From NCBI RefSeq assembly GCF_029937855.1, contig NZ_JAPYPC010000020.1, positions 1-58,789 on the forward strand: a DNA stretch of 58,789 nucleotides, in the 5' to 3' direction. Positions 44,659 to 54,372 of this stretch are shown here, piece after piece. Position numbers and translations under genes: made by a program. The DNA is from Christiangramia sp. Its GTDB lineage: Bacteria > Bacteroidota > Bacteroidia > Flavobacteriales > Flavobacteriaceae. Position 1 is the first letter of the stretch. Every line of letters starts with the position of its first letter. The notes under the pieces were generated by a model. It searched no databases and was not told the origin of the DNA. It worked only from the letters and a program-made list of their open reading frames with translations.

Positions 44659-45663
44659 ATGGACGAAGCCAGACAGATTGTTAGTGACATTCAAAAGGGA
44701 AATATTAAGCCTATTTATTTCCTCATGGGCGAGGAATCTTATTATATAGATAAGATTTCAGACTTTATTGAAGACAATGTCTTGTCTGAAGAAGAACGCG
44801 GCTTTAACCAAATGCTGCTCTATGGAAGAGATACCAGTATCGATGAAATTGTTAGTAATGCCAAGCGGTATCCTATGATGGCTGAAAGACAGGTGGTGAT
44901 CGTTAAAGAGGCCCAGGATCTATCCAGAACTATAGAAAAGCTGGTTGATTATGCCGAAAACCCGCAGCCTACCACTGTACTTGTCCTTTGTTATAAATAC
45001 AAAAAGATCGATAAGCGTAAAAAACTCTATAAAACTATAGATAAAGCGGGGGTGATCTTTGAAGGAAAGCGATTGTATGAGAATCAGGTGGGAGATTGGA
45101 TCACTAAAAATTTAAAAAGCAGAGGTTATTCTATTTCCCCAAAAGCAGCCCAGATGCTGGTAGAATTTTTGGGAACCGATCTTGGAAAAATCGATAATGA
45201 ACTTGAAAAGCTTCAGTTAATTTGTCCCGGTGGAACTACGATAAGTCCGGAAATCATTGAAGAAAATATAGGAATAAGTAAAGATTTCAATAATTTCGAG
45301 TTAAGAAAGGCAATTGGGGAAAAAGATTCTTTAAAGGCACATCGCATCGTGAATTATTTTTCACAGAATCCTAAAGATAATCCTATGGTGGTTACCATTT
45401 CCTTACTGTTTTCTTATTTTTCTCAGATTCTACAATATCATGGATTAAATGACAAATCGAAGGGAGCTGTGGCCAAACAATTAAAAGTGAGTCCGTATTT
45501 TGTGAGTGATTACGTAACCGCTGCCAGGAATTATCCTATGAAGAAAGTAAGTCATGCCATAAGTTTGCTTCAGGAAACAGACGTAAAAAGCAAAGGGGTA
45601 GGGGCGACAAATGTGTCACAGGGAGATTTATTGAAAGAACTTCTGGTTAAAATAATGCATTAA
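44659..45663 (+). CDS. holA: DNA polymerase III delta subunit
   Basis: This 334-residue clamp-loader delta subunit has an N-terminal DnaA-like AAA+ region (PIYFLMGEESYYIDKISDFI, LLYGRDTS, MAERQVVIVKEAQDL). A middle LVEFLGTDLGKIDNELEKL part follows, then the C-terminal collar helical domain. It loads the sliding clamp with HolB and DnaX. It lies divergent from the nuclease-domain gene and starts a long plus-strand run. The next gene, menA, follows by 2 bp. Confidence 0.93.
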   Translation: MDEARQIVSDIQKGNIKPIYFLMGEESYYIDKISDFIEDNVLSEEERGFNQMLLYGRDTSIDEIVSNAKRYPMMAERQVVIVKEAQDLSRTIEKLVDYAENPQPTTVLVLCYKYKKIDKRKKLYKTIDKAGVIFEGKRLYENQVGDWITKNLKSRGYSISPKAAQMLVEFLGTDLGKIDNELEKLQLICPGGTTISPEIIEENIGISKDFNNFELRKAIGEKDSLKAHRIVNYFSQNPKDNPMVVTISLLFSYFSQILQYHGLNDKSKGAVAKQLKVSPYFVSDYVTAARNYPMKKVSHAISLLQETDVKSKGVGATNVSQGDLLKELLVKIMH

Positions 45664-45665
45664 AA

Positions 45666-46568
45666 ATGAGTAGAATTTCCTCCTGGTTAAATGCCGCAAG
45701 ACTCAGAACTCTCCCGTTATCAATTTCCGGAATCCTCGTGGGCAGTAGCATAGCCGCCTACAATGGCTATTTTGATTTAGCCATATTTAGTTTGGCACTG
45801 GGGACAACCCTTGGTTTACAAATTCTTTCCAATTTTGCCAATGATTATGGGGATGGTGTTAAGGGAACCGATAATGAAGATAGGATTGGACCAGCCAGAA
45901 CGATTCAAAGTGGTTTGATCACCCAAAAAGATATGTTGCAGGCCATGGTAATTACCGCTGCTGCTACGTTGCTTCTGGCAGTACTTCTAATTTATGCATC
46001 ATTTGGAAGTGAAAAACTGTTTTCTGCATTAATATTTTTTATTCTGGGAGTTGCCGCGATTGTGGCTGCGATTAAATATACAGTGGGAAATTCGGCCTAT
46101 GGCTATAAAGGAATGGGAGATTTATTTGTCTTCTTATTTTTTGGTTTGGTCGCGGTGTACGGCTCCTACTATCTGTATAGTCACGACCATGAGATTATTA
46201 GCCTCTTTCCTGCCATTTCTATGGGGCTTTTAAGTGTAGCTGTTCTAAATTTAAATAATTTAAGGGATCGTATTTCAGATAAAAAAGCCGGTAAAATTAC
46301 CCTGGTGGTTAAGATGGGTGATAAAAAAGGGAAAGATTATCATTATGCACTTATTCTTGGAGCCTTGTTTTGTTTGTTAATTTACTCCGCGATAACCTCA
46401 TCAGAGCTTAATGATTTTATTTATCTATTAGGGTTTATTCCCCTAATTTTTCATTTAAAACGAGTAGTGGTAAATGAAGATCCCAGAGAACTCGATCCTG
46501 AATTAAAAATTGTAGCACTCTCTACTTTTGGTATTGCACTGCTTTTTGCCCTTGGCCTGATTTGGTGA
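45666..46568 (+). CDS. menA: 1,4-dihydroxy-2-naphthoate polyprenyltransferase
   Basis: This 300-residue UbiA-superfamily membrane enzyme attaches a polyprenyl chain to DHNA in menaquinone synthesis. It has about nine membrane helices. The metal-pyrophosphate motif is NFANDYGDGVKGTDNEDR, and the second motif is NNLRDRISDKKAGK. N-terminal AARLRTLPLSISGILVGS fits MenA. It follows holA by 2 bp and precedes the MBL-fold gene by 92 bp; MenC and MenE are a few kb downstream. Confidence 0.93.
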   Translation: MSRISSWLNAARLRTLPLSISGILVGSSIAAYNGYFDLAIFSLALGTTLGLQILSNFANDYGDGVKGTDNEDRIGPARTIQSGLITQKDMLQAMVITAAATLLLAVLLIYASFGSEKLFSALIFFILGVAAIVAAIKYTVGNSAYGYKGMGDLFVFLFFGLVAVYGSYYLYSHDHEIISLFPAISMGLLSVAVLNLNNLRDRISDKKAGKITLVVKMGDKKGKDYHYALILGALFCLLIYSAITSSELNDFIYLLGFIPLIFHLKRVVVNEDPRELDPELKIVALSTFGIALLFALGLIW

Positions 46569-46660
46569 TTCTCAGAACAAGTTTAACAAAATTATATATG
46601 AGGCATTCAGCAGGTTTTTATGTGAATCCTTATTTTTAAGAAAACCGAAAAATTTAAATT

Positions 46661-47341
46661 ATGAAAATTACTTTTTATGGTCAGAACAGCCTTGGATTGG
46701 AGATAGGGGATAGTAATGTTATAATAGATCCATTTATTACCGGAAATGATCTTTCCAAGGATAAGGTGGATATCAACGATCTAAAAGCTGATTATATCTT
46801 GCTTACTCACGCCCATCAGGATCATATTTTAGATGCTGAAGCCATCGCTAAAAATACCGGAGCGGTAATCGTAAGTAATTTTGAAATTGCTAATCATTAC
46901 GAAGACAAAGGCTTTGAAGTACATCCTATGAATCACGGCGGAAGCTGGGATTTTGAATTTGGAAAAGTAAAATATGTAAATGCTATTCACACCAGTTCGT
47001 TCCCAGATGGAAGTTATGGCGGGCAACCCGGCGGATTCGTAATTGAAGGAGAACATAAAAATATTTACATTGCCGGGGATACAGCATTAACGATGGACAT
47101 GAAATTAATCCCGCTTCATACCAAGCTCGATATCGCGGTTTTACCTATTGGAGATAATTTTACCATGGGTGTGGAAGATGCCATTATTGCTAGTGATTTT
47201 ATAGAATGTGATAAAATTATTGGCTGCCACTATGATACTTTCGGTTATATTGAAATAGATCATGAAGAGGCAAAAAAGAAATTTTATGAAAAAGGGAAGG
47301 ATTTGATGTTGCTGGATATTGGTGAATCAATAGAACTTTAA
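46661..47341 (+). CDS. Metallo-beta-lactamase-fold hydrolase (UPF0173 type)
   Basis: This 226-residue protein of the UPF0173/YtkL-like branch has the metal site LLTHAHQDHILDAE and later ligands in GDTALTMD and GCHYDT. The fold begins KITFYGQNSLGLEIGDSNVI. The physiological substrate is unknown. It sits within the men gene run but is not a known menaquinone enzyme. Confidence 0.9.
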   Translation: MKITFYGQNSLGLEIGDSNVIIDPFITGNDLSKDKVDINDLKADYILLTHAHQDHILDAEAIAKNTGAVIVSNFEIANHYEDKGFEVHPMNHGGSWDFEFGKVKYVNAIHTSSFPDGSYGGQPGGFVIEGEHKNIYIAGDTALTMDMKLIPLHTKLDIAVLPIGDNFTMGVEDAIIASDFIECDKIIGCHYDTFGYIEIDHEEAKKKFYEKGKDLMLLDIGESIEL

Positions 47342-47381
47342 ACTGGATTTTCAGATCACTTAGAACACTGGACTATAAGAA

Positions 47382-47573
47382 ATGCACAGATTAAAAGAAT
47401 TAGAAATTTGGAAACAAAGTCGGGAATTTTGCAAGGATATTTATGAAGTAACTTTTGATTTTCCAGCATCTGAAAGATTCGGGCTAATAACCCAGCTAAG
47501 ACGATCAAGTGTTTCTATACCGTCCAATATTTCTGAAGGAGCTTCTAGGGCGTCTAAATATCAAGAATTCTAA
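47382..47573 (+). pseudogene. Truncated four-helix-bundle protein gene
   Basis: A 63-codon frame encodes KELEIWKQSREFCKDIYEVT, then DFPASERFGLITQLRRSSVS and IPSNISEGASRAS. This is the N-terminal half of the four-helix-bundle (23S rRNA intervening-sequence protein-like) family, which is usually about 115-120 residues. It ends abruptly with KYQEF and TAA at 47571, ten bases before the menC ATG. The last two helices are missing, so it is a truncated copy rather than an intact gene. It may or may not still be translated. Confidence 0.7.
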
Positions 47574-47582
47574 GATTCTAAT

Positions 47583-48617
47583 ATGACAGCATCTTATAAA
47601 AAGTATATACTCAAATTTAAACGCCCCAGCGGAACTTCCCGGGGCGTTCTTACTGAAAAAGAAACCTGGTTTTTAAAAATTTCAGATGGAAATAACTTCG
47701 GAATAGGTGAATGTGGAATTCTGAGAAGCCTGAGTTATGATGATCGCCCAGATTATGAAGAGAAATTAAAATGGGTGTGTAATAATATCAATATGGGCGC
47801 TGAAATGCTTTGGGAAGAGCTAAGGGAATTTCCAAGCATTCAGTTTGGAGTAGAGATGGCATTTAAAAGCTTAAAAGCTGAAACCCCTTTCTTATTATTT
47901 CCTTCTGAATTTACTTCAGGTAAGAAAGCGATTCCCATAAACGGTCTTATCTGGATGGGAGATAAGCAGTTTATGAAGGAGCAAATTTCAGAAAAGATAG
48001 AGCAGGGGTTCAATTGTATTAAACTAAAAATTGGAGCTATAGATTTTGAGACTGAACTGGATCTTCTAAAAGCCATACGCAGTAATTTTTCAGAAGATGA
48101 AATTGAATTAAGAGTGGATGCCAATGGTGCTTTTTCACCACAAGATGCGCTGAAGAAACTCGATCTGCTTTCCCGGCTTAAATTACACAGTATAGAGCAA
48201 CCTATAAGGCAGGGACAAATAGAAGAAATGACAATACTTTGTAAGAAAACTCCACTTCCAATTGCTTTGGACGAAGAACTTATTGGGCTTACCAATGTAA
48301 CAGAAAAGGAAAACCTTATACAAACAATTGCGCCTCAATATGCCATTTTTAAGCCTAGTTTGATCGGTGGTTTTAAGGGCACTAATGAATGGATAAAAGC
48401 GTGTGATAAAAAAGGAGTAAAATGGTGGATTACCAGTGCGTTGGAAAGTAATATAGGTCTTAATGCGATTTCACAATTTACCTTTACATTAGATTCAGAT
48501 TTGCCGCAAGGCCTGGGAACCGGAAGTTTATATACCAATAACTTTGAGTCTCCGCTAGAGGTGAAAAATGGGCAAATTCAATATAATCCTGCCAGGGAGT
48601 GGGAAATAAAAATTTAA
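47583..48617 (+). CDS. menC: o-succinylbenzoate synthase
   Basis: This 344-residue enolase-superfamily enzyme makes o-succinylbenzoate from SHCHC in menaquinone synthesis. The catalytic Lys is in IKLKIGA, metal-binding Asp in RVDANGAFS, Glu in SIEQPI and Asp in ALDEEL, and the second Lys in FKPSLIGGF. The N-terminal capping domain has GTSRGVLTEKETWFLKI. It lies between menA and menE, after the truncated four-helix gene. Confidence 0.93.
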   Translation: MTASYKKYILKFKRPSGTSRGVLTEKETWFLKISDGNNFGIGECGILRSLSYDDRPDYEEKLKWVCNNINMGAEMLWEELREFPSIQFGVEMAFKSLKAETPFLLFPSEFTSGKKAIPINGLIWMGDKQFMKEQISEKIEQGFNCIKLKIGAIDFETELDLLKAIRSNFSEDEIELRVDANGAFSPQDALKKLDLLSRLKLHSIEQPIRQGQIEEMTILCKKTPLPIALDEELIGLTNVTEKENLIQTIAPQYAIFKPSLIGGFKGTNEWIKACDKKGVKWWITSALESNIGLNAISQFTFTLDSDLPQGLGTGSLYTNNFESPLEVKNGQIQYNPAREWEIKI

Positions 48618-48626
48618 ATATAATAT

Positions 48627-49580
48627 ATGTTTATAGCACAGGCGTTTAATTATAAACACGATTTCTGGAGATATATCATAGGTGTAATCATGGTGCTGGC
48701 AGGAGTTTTTATAGGTCAGATTCCATTGACCGTAGCACTTTTTATGGAGCTGGGCGTGGCTGAAACGGTAACATTAACTGAAAGCCAGATGATGACAGCC
48801 TTAGATTCTAATTATTTCCTGTTTCTTATGTTGTTATCTTTTGCAATAGCGCTGGGATTTTTATTTATCGCAGTTAAACAGGTTCACGGCCAAACTTTGC
48901 GATCGCTCACCACTTCTAGAAATAAAATAGATTGGAGCCGATTCTGGTTTGCTTTTGCATTGGTAAGTGTGTTCATAATTATTACTACAGTAGGGGATTA
49001 TTATAGTAATCCGCAGGATTATCAGTGGAATTTCGAGTTGAAGCCATTTCTAATTTTATTAGTAATAGCGGTTATTTTTGTACCTCTTCAAACCAGTTTT
49101 GAAGAATACTTCTTTAGGGGTTATTTAATGCAGGGGATAGGTGTTCTGGCAAGAAACAGGTGGTTGCCACTGGTAATTACCTCTATAATATTTGGCGGAC
49201 TCCATTTTTTTAATCCTGAAGTGACCAAACTGGGTAACATTATTATGATTTATTATATAGGTACCGGATTTATGCTGGGTATCATGGCCCTGATGGATGA
49301 AGGGATCGAACTTTCGCTGGGATTCCATGCTGCAAATAACCTTTTAACTGCATTACTGGTGACTGCCGACTGGACCGCATTTCAAACTAATTCAATCTTT
49401 AAAGATATTTCTGAACCTTCTGCAGGCTGGGATGTTCTAATTCCGGTTCTGGGAATATATCCTTTATTTCTTTTTATCATGGCCAAAAAGTATAAGTGGA
49501 CCAATTGGAAGGAAAAGTTATTCGGAAGAGTGGAGAAGCCTGAAATTATACATGTGCAGAATGAAAAATTTTTAAACTGA
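48627..49580 (+). CDS. CPBP-family intramembrane metalloprotease
   Basis: This 317-residue membrane protein has about eight helices. CPBP (CAAX protease/bacteriocin-processing) motifs are SFEEYFFRGYLMQG (motif 1, EExxxR), FGGLHFFNP (motif 2) and GFHAANNLL (motif 3). It may process or degrade membrane proteins. It starts 10 bp after menC, so it is probably in the same transcript, though its connection with menaquinone synthesis is unknown. Confidence 0.88.
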   Translation: MFIAQAFNYKHDFWRYIIGVIMVLAGVFIGQIPLTVALFMELGVAETVTLTESQMMTALDSNYFLFLMLLSFAIALGFLFIAVKQVHGQTLRSLTTSRNKIDWSRFWFAFALVSVFIIITTVGDYYSNPQDYQWNFELKPFLILLVIAVIFVPLQTSFEEYFFRGYLMQGIGVLARNRWLPLVITSIIFGGLHFFNPEVTKLGNIIMIYYIGTGFMLGIMALMDEGIELSLGFHAANNLLTALLVTADWTAFQTNSIFKDISEPSAGWDVLIPVLGIYPLFLFIMAKKYKWTNWKEKLFGRVEKPEIIHVQNEKFLN

Positions 49581-49771
49581 ATTGTAATAATCTATTTCCG
49601 ATTTTCGGAAGACTTGAAATATGGTGATTTGAATGCTGATTTTCGAAGTTTTCAACAATCCTGTAAATGGTGTAATAGCCATATCTCATAAATGTTTCAG
49701 AAGAAATTTAAAAAATTCATTACAAATTGTTAACTTTCAGTAATCAGTTATTTATCAACTTGGACTGAAAT

Positions 49772-50869
49772 ATGACAAATAAGTATAAAATTCCTGAAAC
49801 CCATCCTCATTTTCGACTTAACAAACGCTACTTTACCAATGCAGAACTAAAAGAAGTGGCTTATAGTTATATCAAGGAAGGAGAGCCATTCGAACAACAA
49901 ATAGGAAGTTTTCTTTTAGATTGGCTAAAGTCAACTTCTTTTATTGAGGTTAGCACATCTGGCTCTACAGGGAAACCCAAAAAGATACGCTTGCAAAAGC
50001 AGCATATGATCAATTCTGCTTTGGCTACCTCTAAATTTTTTAAGCTACCCGCTCATACCAAAGCTTTGATGTGTCTGCCTGCAGAATATATTGCCGGTAA
50101 AATGATGCTGGTAAGGGCGATGTTCCTGGGATGGCAATTGGATACAGTTCCACCATCTTCAAATCCGCTTGATCAGGTTTTTAAAGTCTATGACTTTTCT
50201 GCAATGACACCTTTTCAATTAGATAATTCTATTGCACGCCTTCATCTGGTAAAAAAAATGATTATTGGTGGTGGAGTGGTTTCTCCAAGAATTGTTAAGA
50301 TGCTAGCGGAAGTAGATGCTAAGATCTATGAAACTTATGGAATGACCGAAACCTGCAGTCATATCGCTGCCAGAAGATTAAACCCTGTTAAAAAGAAAAA
50401 ACCAGGTAAGGCTTTTAAATTGCTTCCCAGTATTAGTATAGCACAGGATGAGAGGGGTTGCCTGATCATAAAAGCACCAAATATTCTGGAGCAGGAAATA
50501 ATTACCAATGATGTGGTAGAAATTATTACCTACAAGAAATTTATCTGGAAAGGTAGATATGATAACGTCATTAATTCAGGAGGTATAAAATTGTATCCCG
50601 AGGAGATCGAGAGAAAGATCAATAAAATACTGGATCACCGGTTCTTTATAACTTCCATGCCGGACGATTCCCTGGGTGAGAAATTAGTTCTTTTTGTAGA
50701 AGATGATTTTTCTGAAGAAACCCTGGATCATCTTAAAAAGTCTATTGATGATTTAAAATCGCTGGATAAATATGAAAGACCTAAGAAGATTTATCTTGTG
50801 GAAAAATTCGAAGAAACTCCAAACGGAAAAATTCACCGGGAACATACCCTGAAAAGTAAGGTGAGTTAA
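49772..50869 (+). CDS. menE: o-succinylbenzoate-CoA ligase
   Basis: This 365-residue compact adenylate-forming enzyme activates OSB to OSB-CoA for menaquinone synthesis. Motifs: P-loop STSGSTGKPKKIRL, A-site YETYGMTETCSHIA, and C-terminal GRYDNVINSGGIKLYPEEIE followed by the final Lys (ETPNGKIHREHT). Shorter than usual MenE (about 450) because the N-terminal part is reduced, as in many Bacteroidota. It follows an AT-rich gap of 191 bp. Confidence 0.9.
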   Translation: MTNKYKIPETHPHFRLNKRYFTNAELKEVAYSYIKEGEPFEQQIGSFLLDWLKSTSFIEVSTSGSTGKPKKIRLQKQHMINSALATSKFFKLPAHTKALMCLPAEYIAGKMMLVRAMFLGWQLDTVPPSSNPLDQVFKVYDFSAMTPFQLDNSIARLHLVKKMIIGGGVVSPRIVKMLAEVDAKIYETYGMTETCSHIAARRLNPVKKKKPGKAFKLLPSISIAQDERGCLIIKAPNILEQEIITNDVVEIITYKKFIWKGRYDNVINSGGIKLYPEEIERKINKILDHRFFITSMPDDSLGEKLVLFVEDDFSEETLDHLKKSIDDLKSLDKYERPKKIYLVEKFEETPNGKIHREHTLKSKVS

Positions 50870-50881
50870 AGCATAACATAC

Positions 50882-52213
50882 ATGAAAAAAATACTCCTGC
50901 TTTTAGTGCTTTTGAGTATTAACAAAATACAAAGCCAAATCCTCGAAGAACGTGAGAGAGCTAAAGTTGTAGACCAGATCCTGGCAGAACGCTTCAATGA
51001 AGTTTTACCAGAACTTATGGGTAGAACCGATGTTGATATGTGGATCCTGATCTCTAGGGAATATAATGAAGACCCGGTTTTAAGGACTATGCTGCCGGCA
51101 ACCTGGTTAAATGCAAGACGCAGAACTATATTGGTTTTTTATAAACCACCCGCTCAGGATACTATTGAAAAACTGGCTATTGCCAGATATAATATTGGTG
51201 AAAATATTGAATCTGCCTGGAATAAGGAAAAGCAACCAGATCAATGGCAGGCTCTTATTGACATTATCAAAGATCGTGATCCAGGAAAGATTGCCCTGAA
51301 TATTTCAGAAAATTTTGGAATCGCAGATGGACTGGTCAAAACCGACTATGATGAATTTATTACCGCACTACCCGAGGAATATAAAAGTAGAATTACATCT
51401 GCCGAAGATTTGTCGGTAGGATGGATAGAAACGAGGACACTCCGGGAAATGGTGATTTATAGCTCTCTGGTAGAACTCACCCATGATATTATTGCAGAAG
51501 CTTTCAGTTTAGAAGTTATTCAGCCTGGAGTGACAACCACAGATGATGTGGTTTGGTGGATGCGGCAGAAAGTTACGGAGCTTGGATTGGAAACCTGGTT
51601 TCATCCTACGGTAGATATTCAGAGAAATGAAGAAGAGCTGGTAGATCATATCACAGCGTTTTCAGATGAAAAAGGTAGTAGTGTAATTCTTCCCGGTGAT
51701 CTTTTGCATTGTGATTTTGGAGTTACCTATCTTCGGTTAAATACCGATTGCCAGCAAATGGCTTATGTCTTAAAGAATGATGAAATTGAAGCCCCGGAAT
51801 TTCTTCAGCAAGCTTTGGATAAAGGAAATAAACTACAGGATATTCTTACTTCTAATTTCAAAACCGGTTTAAGTGGTAATGAAATCTTACATCAAAGCCT
51901 GGAAGAAGCACAAAAAGAAGGATTGAAAGCCTCCATATATACGCATCCGCTTGGCCTGTATGGGCATTCTGCCGGTCCTACTATAGGAATGTGGGATCAA
52001 CAGGAAGGGGTGCCCGGTGCTGGTGATTATCCATTATATGAAAATACGGTTTATGCCATAGAACTTAATACTGAAGTTGAGATTTCTGAATGGAATAAAA
52101 GCATTAGGATCATGCTGGAAGAGGCAGGCTTTTGGGGAGAAGACGGCTTTAGATATGTAAATGGCAGGCAAAGGGATCTTATACTAATCCCTTCGGAAGA
52201 AGTAGAGAATTAA
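50882..52213 (+). CDS. Secreted M24-family metallopeptidase
   Basis: This 443-residue protein has a signal peptide (ILLLLVLLSINKIQSQ) and an M24 pita-bread catalytic part. Metal ligands are Asp278 (HCDFG), Asp289 (LNTDC), His362 (YGHSAG), Glu394 (IELNTE) and Glu413 or 414 (IMLEEAGF). The N-terminal creatinase-like domain has RTDVDMWILISREYNEDPVL. Resembles Xaa-Pro aminopeptidase-type proteins; exact specificity unknown. It starts 12 bp after menE, so likely co-transcribed. Confidence 0.88.
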   Translation: MKKILLLLVLLSINKIQSQILEERERAKVVDQILAERFNEVLPELMGRTDVDMWILISREYNEDPVLRTMLPATWLNARRRTILVFYKPPAQDTIEKLAIARYNIGENIESAWNKEKQPDQWQALIDIIKDRDPGKIALNISENFGIADGLVKTDYDEFITALPEEYKSRITSAEDLSVGWIETRTLREMVIYSSLVELTHDIIAEAFSLEVIQPGVTTTDDVVWWMRQKVTELGLETWFHPTVDIQRNEEELVDHITAFSDEKGSSVILPGDLLHCDFGVTYLRLNTDCQQMAYVLKNDEIEAPEFLQQALDKGNKLQDILTSNFKTGLSGNEILHQSLEEAQKEGLKASIYTHPLGLYGHSAGPTIGMWDQQEGVPGAGDYPLYENTVYAIELNTEVEISEWNKSIRIMLEEAGFWGEDGFRYVNGRQRDLILIPSEEVEN

Positions 52214-52226
52214 TAAAAAGTAAGGC

Positions 52227-52649
52227 CTAATATCCCATTTTCATCATATAGTCTGCGGAATGTTTTCCGGAACCATAGAAAATAAAGAAAATAGTAAAAG
52301 CAAATACAATAAGTGCCAGAATTAGGTTAGAAGCATTCATAACCCCCACAAAATTAATGAGAATTGCTCCCAGTAAAATTGGCAATTGAGCGATCAAAGC
52401 CCATCTGGTAAGTAATCCGAAAGCAATTAAAATTCCGCCTACAAGATGCGCTGATGCGACATAATGAACAACCAGCATCGTTCCTCCAAAACCTTTAAGA
52501 GGTTCAATTAATTGAACAAGTGTCTCTGTTTGGGAAATAAAATTAATCCCCTTAATGAAAAAGAAAACCCCCAGCGCCACCCTCAATACATCTAACCAGT
52601 AATAAGTATGTGCATTGGCCCACTTATTAAGTGATTTTATACTTAACAT
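52227..52649 (-). CDS. DoxX-family membrane protein
   Basis: This 140-residue protein has four helices with the DoxX motif: VLRVALGVFFFIKGINFISQ in helix 1, VHYVASAHLVGGILIAFGL in helix 2, then LPILLGAILINFVG. Members are often linked to thiol or terminal oxidase functions, but nothing nearby indicates which. It lies convergent to the M24 peptidase gene, separated by 13 bp. Confidence 0.85.
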   Translation of the reverse strand: MLSIKSLNKWANAHTYYWLDVLRVALGVFFFIKGINFISQTETLVQLIEPLKGFGGTMLVVHYVASAHLVGGILIAFGLLTRWALIAQLPILLGAILINFVGVMNASNLILALIVFAFTIFFIFYGSGKHSADYMMKMGY

Positions 52650-52731
52650 AATAGAAAATTTACATTAATTTACTAAAAATCAATATAATATAGAAATGAT
52701 GAAGCTGGAATTTTAGTCTCGACAGGACTAA

Positions 52732-54369
52732 TTATTGCACTATCTCGCTCTCAATATAGAATTCAAAATCATTAACCACCAGCTCATCTAATTCTTCTCC
52801 GGTTTTGTAGGATTGCCACTCAGAAGTTACATGTAGTCTAATTTCTTCTTCATCAATGAAAACGTCTACGGGCATTTTGAAATCGGTAACATCAGCTTTC
52901 CATCGGTACAATATCTGGTCATCCCCTTGTTTTAGCTGAAGAACGGGTAATGAAGCATTCCTTAAATATTGCTGAAAAACCGGTTTTAAATCAACCTCTG
53001 TAGCCTGATTGAAAAAATCTTCAGTATCATTGGTGGTGATCGTTTGATGTTTAAAAGTTTCCGTGTAATCTCTTAGAGTATTCCACCACAATTCATCATC
53101 ATTATAGATGCTTCTAATCATGTTTAAAAGATTAGCGCCTTTATAATACATATCGCCAGATCCCTCTGCATTTACCCCATAATCGCCAATAATACTATTG
53201 GCATTGGAGATATTCTGTCTTATTCCCTTGAGGTATTTCAAAGCATCTTCTTTCCCCCATCTGCATTCAATATAAATAGCTTCCGTATAGCTTGTGAATC
53301 CTTCATGTATCCACATATCAGCTATATCTTTGGCGGTAATACTATTGCCATACCATTCGTGGCCGGATTCGTGGATAATAATAAAATCCCATTTTAGGCC
53401 CACGCCGGTCCCGGATAGATCATTACCTAAATATCCTTTTTTATACTGGTTTCCATAAGCCACAGCACTCTGGTGCTCCATCCCTAGATAAGGTGTTTCC
53501 ACCAGTTTAAAACCATCTTTCTGGAATGGGTAAGGCCCCATTTTTTCATAAAAACAGGCCATCATATCCTTAACTTCACCGAATTGTTTTTTCGCTTTTT
53601 CAAGATTGTAAGGCAATACATAATAATCCAGATCAAGGTCTTGGTAGGTATCTGAAAAATGGGTGTAATTCCCAATATTGATCATTATGTTATAGTTGTT
53701 TATGGGGTGCACCACCTTCCAGCGCCATTCGGTGAAGCCATTCCCAAGATCTTTTTCAGCTATTAATCTTCCATTGGAGACATTCATGAGTCCGTTAGGG
53801 ACAGCGATATCCATTTGCGCTTCTTCCGGCTCATCACTCTGGTGATCTTTATTGGGATACCAAAGACTGGCCCCTGTTCCCTGGACTGCCACGCCTACCC
53901 AGGGATTTCCTTCTTCATCTTGCGTCCATACAAAACCTCCATCCCAGGGTGCATTTTTAGCTATAAGAGGATTTCCGTGATAATAGAAATGAATAGAATC
54001 TAAAGATCCTTTTTTTAAAGCATCTTCAAATTCAATAAATACAGCATTATGTTTGCGATCATAGGCTAATGACTTCTTTCCATGAATTATAGAATCAATC
54101 TTCATATTCTTAAAAAGATCCAGCTGCATCACAGGTAAATCTTCCTGTACTTTAAATTTGATCGTATTTGATCCAGAAATAAATTGCTTTTCCGGTTCAA
54201 TTTTAAGCTTTAAATGATATTTCTGAACATCGAAATTGGTGCGTTCAGGCCTAAGTGAACCTCTTAAGGTATCCGCTTCGGTATAGTTGGAATGGTTGGA
54301 ACCTACTATTTGAGAATTGATATTTGCCGCAAATAAAAATGCGGTAATGCAAAAAAATATTTTTTTCAT
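52732..54369 (-). CDS. Secreted M1-family metallopeptidase
   Basis: This 545-residue protein has a signal peptide (IFFCITAFLFAANINSQ). The M1-type core has GMEHQSAV and the zinc motif IIHESGHEWYGNSI (His333, His337) with Glu356 in WIHEGFTSY. It is a short M1 without the extra C-terminal domain of the 29648 enzyme. Probably trims peptides in the periplasm. It ends 4 bp before the acyl-CoA carboxylase gene upstream on the same strand. Confidence 0.9.
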   Translation of the reverse strand: MKKIFFCITAFLFAANINSQIVGSNHSNYTEADTLRGSLRPERTNFDVQKYHLKLKIEPEKQFISGSNTIKFKVQEDLPVMQLDLFKNMKIDSIIHGKKSLAYDRKHNAVFIEFEDALKKGSLDSIHFYYHGNPLIAKNAPWDGGFVWTQDEEGNPWVGVAVQGTGASLWYPNKDHQSDEPEEAQMDIAVPNGLMNVSNGRLIAEKDLGNGFTEWRWKVVHPINNYNIMINIGNYTHFSDTYQDLDLDYYVLPYNLEKAKKQFGEVKDMMACFYEKMGPYPFQKDGFKLVETPYLGMEHQSAVAYGNQYKKGYLGNDLSGTGVGLKWDFIIIHESGHEWYGNSITAKDIADMWIHEGFTSYTEAIYIECRWGKEDALKYLKGIRQNISNANSIIGDYGVNAEGSGDMYYKGANLLNMIRSIYNDDELWWNTLRDYTETFKHQTITTNDTEDFFNQATEVDLKPVFQQYLRNASLPVLQLKQGDDQILYRWKADVTDFKMPVDVFIDEEEIRLHVTSEWQSYKTGEELDELVVNDFEFYIESEIVQ

Positions 54370-54372
54370 AAA

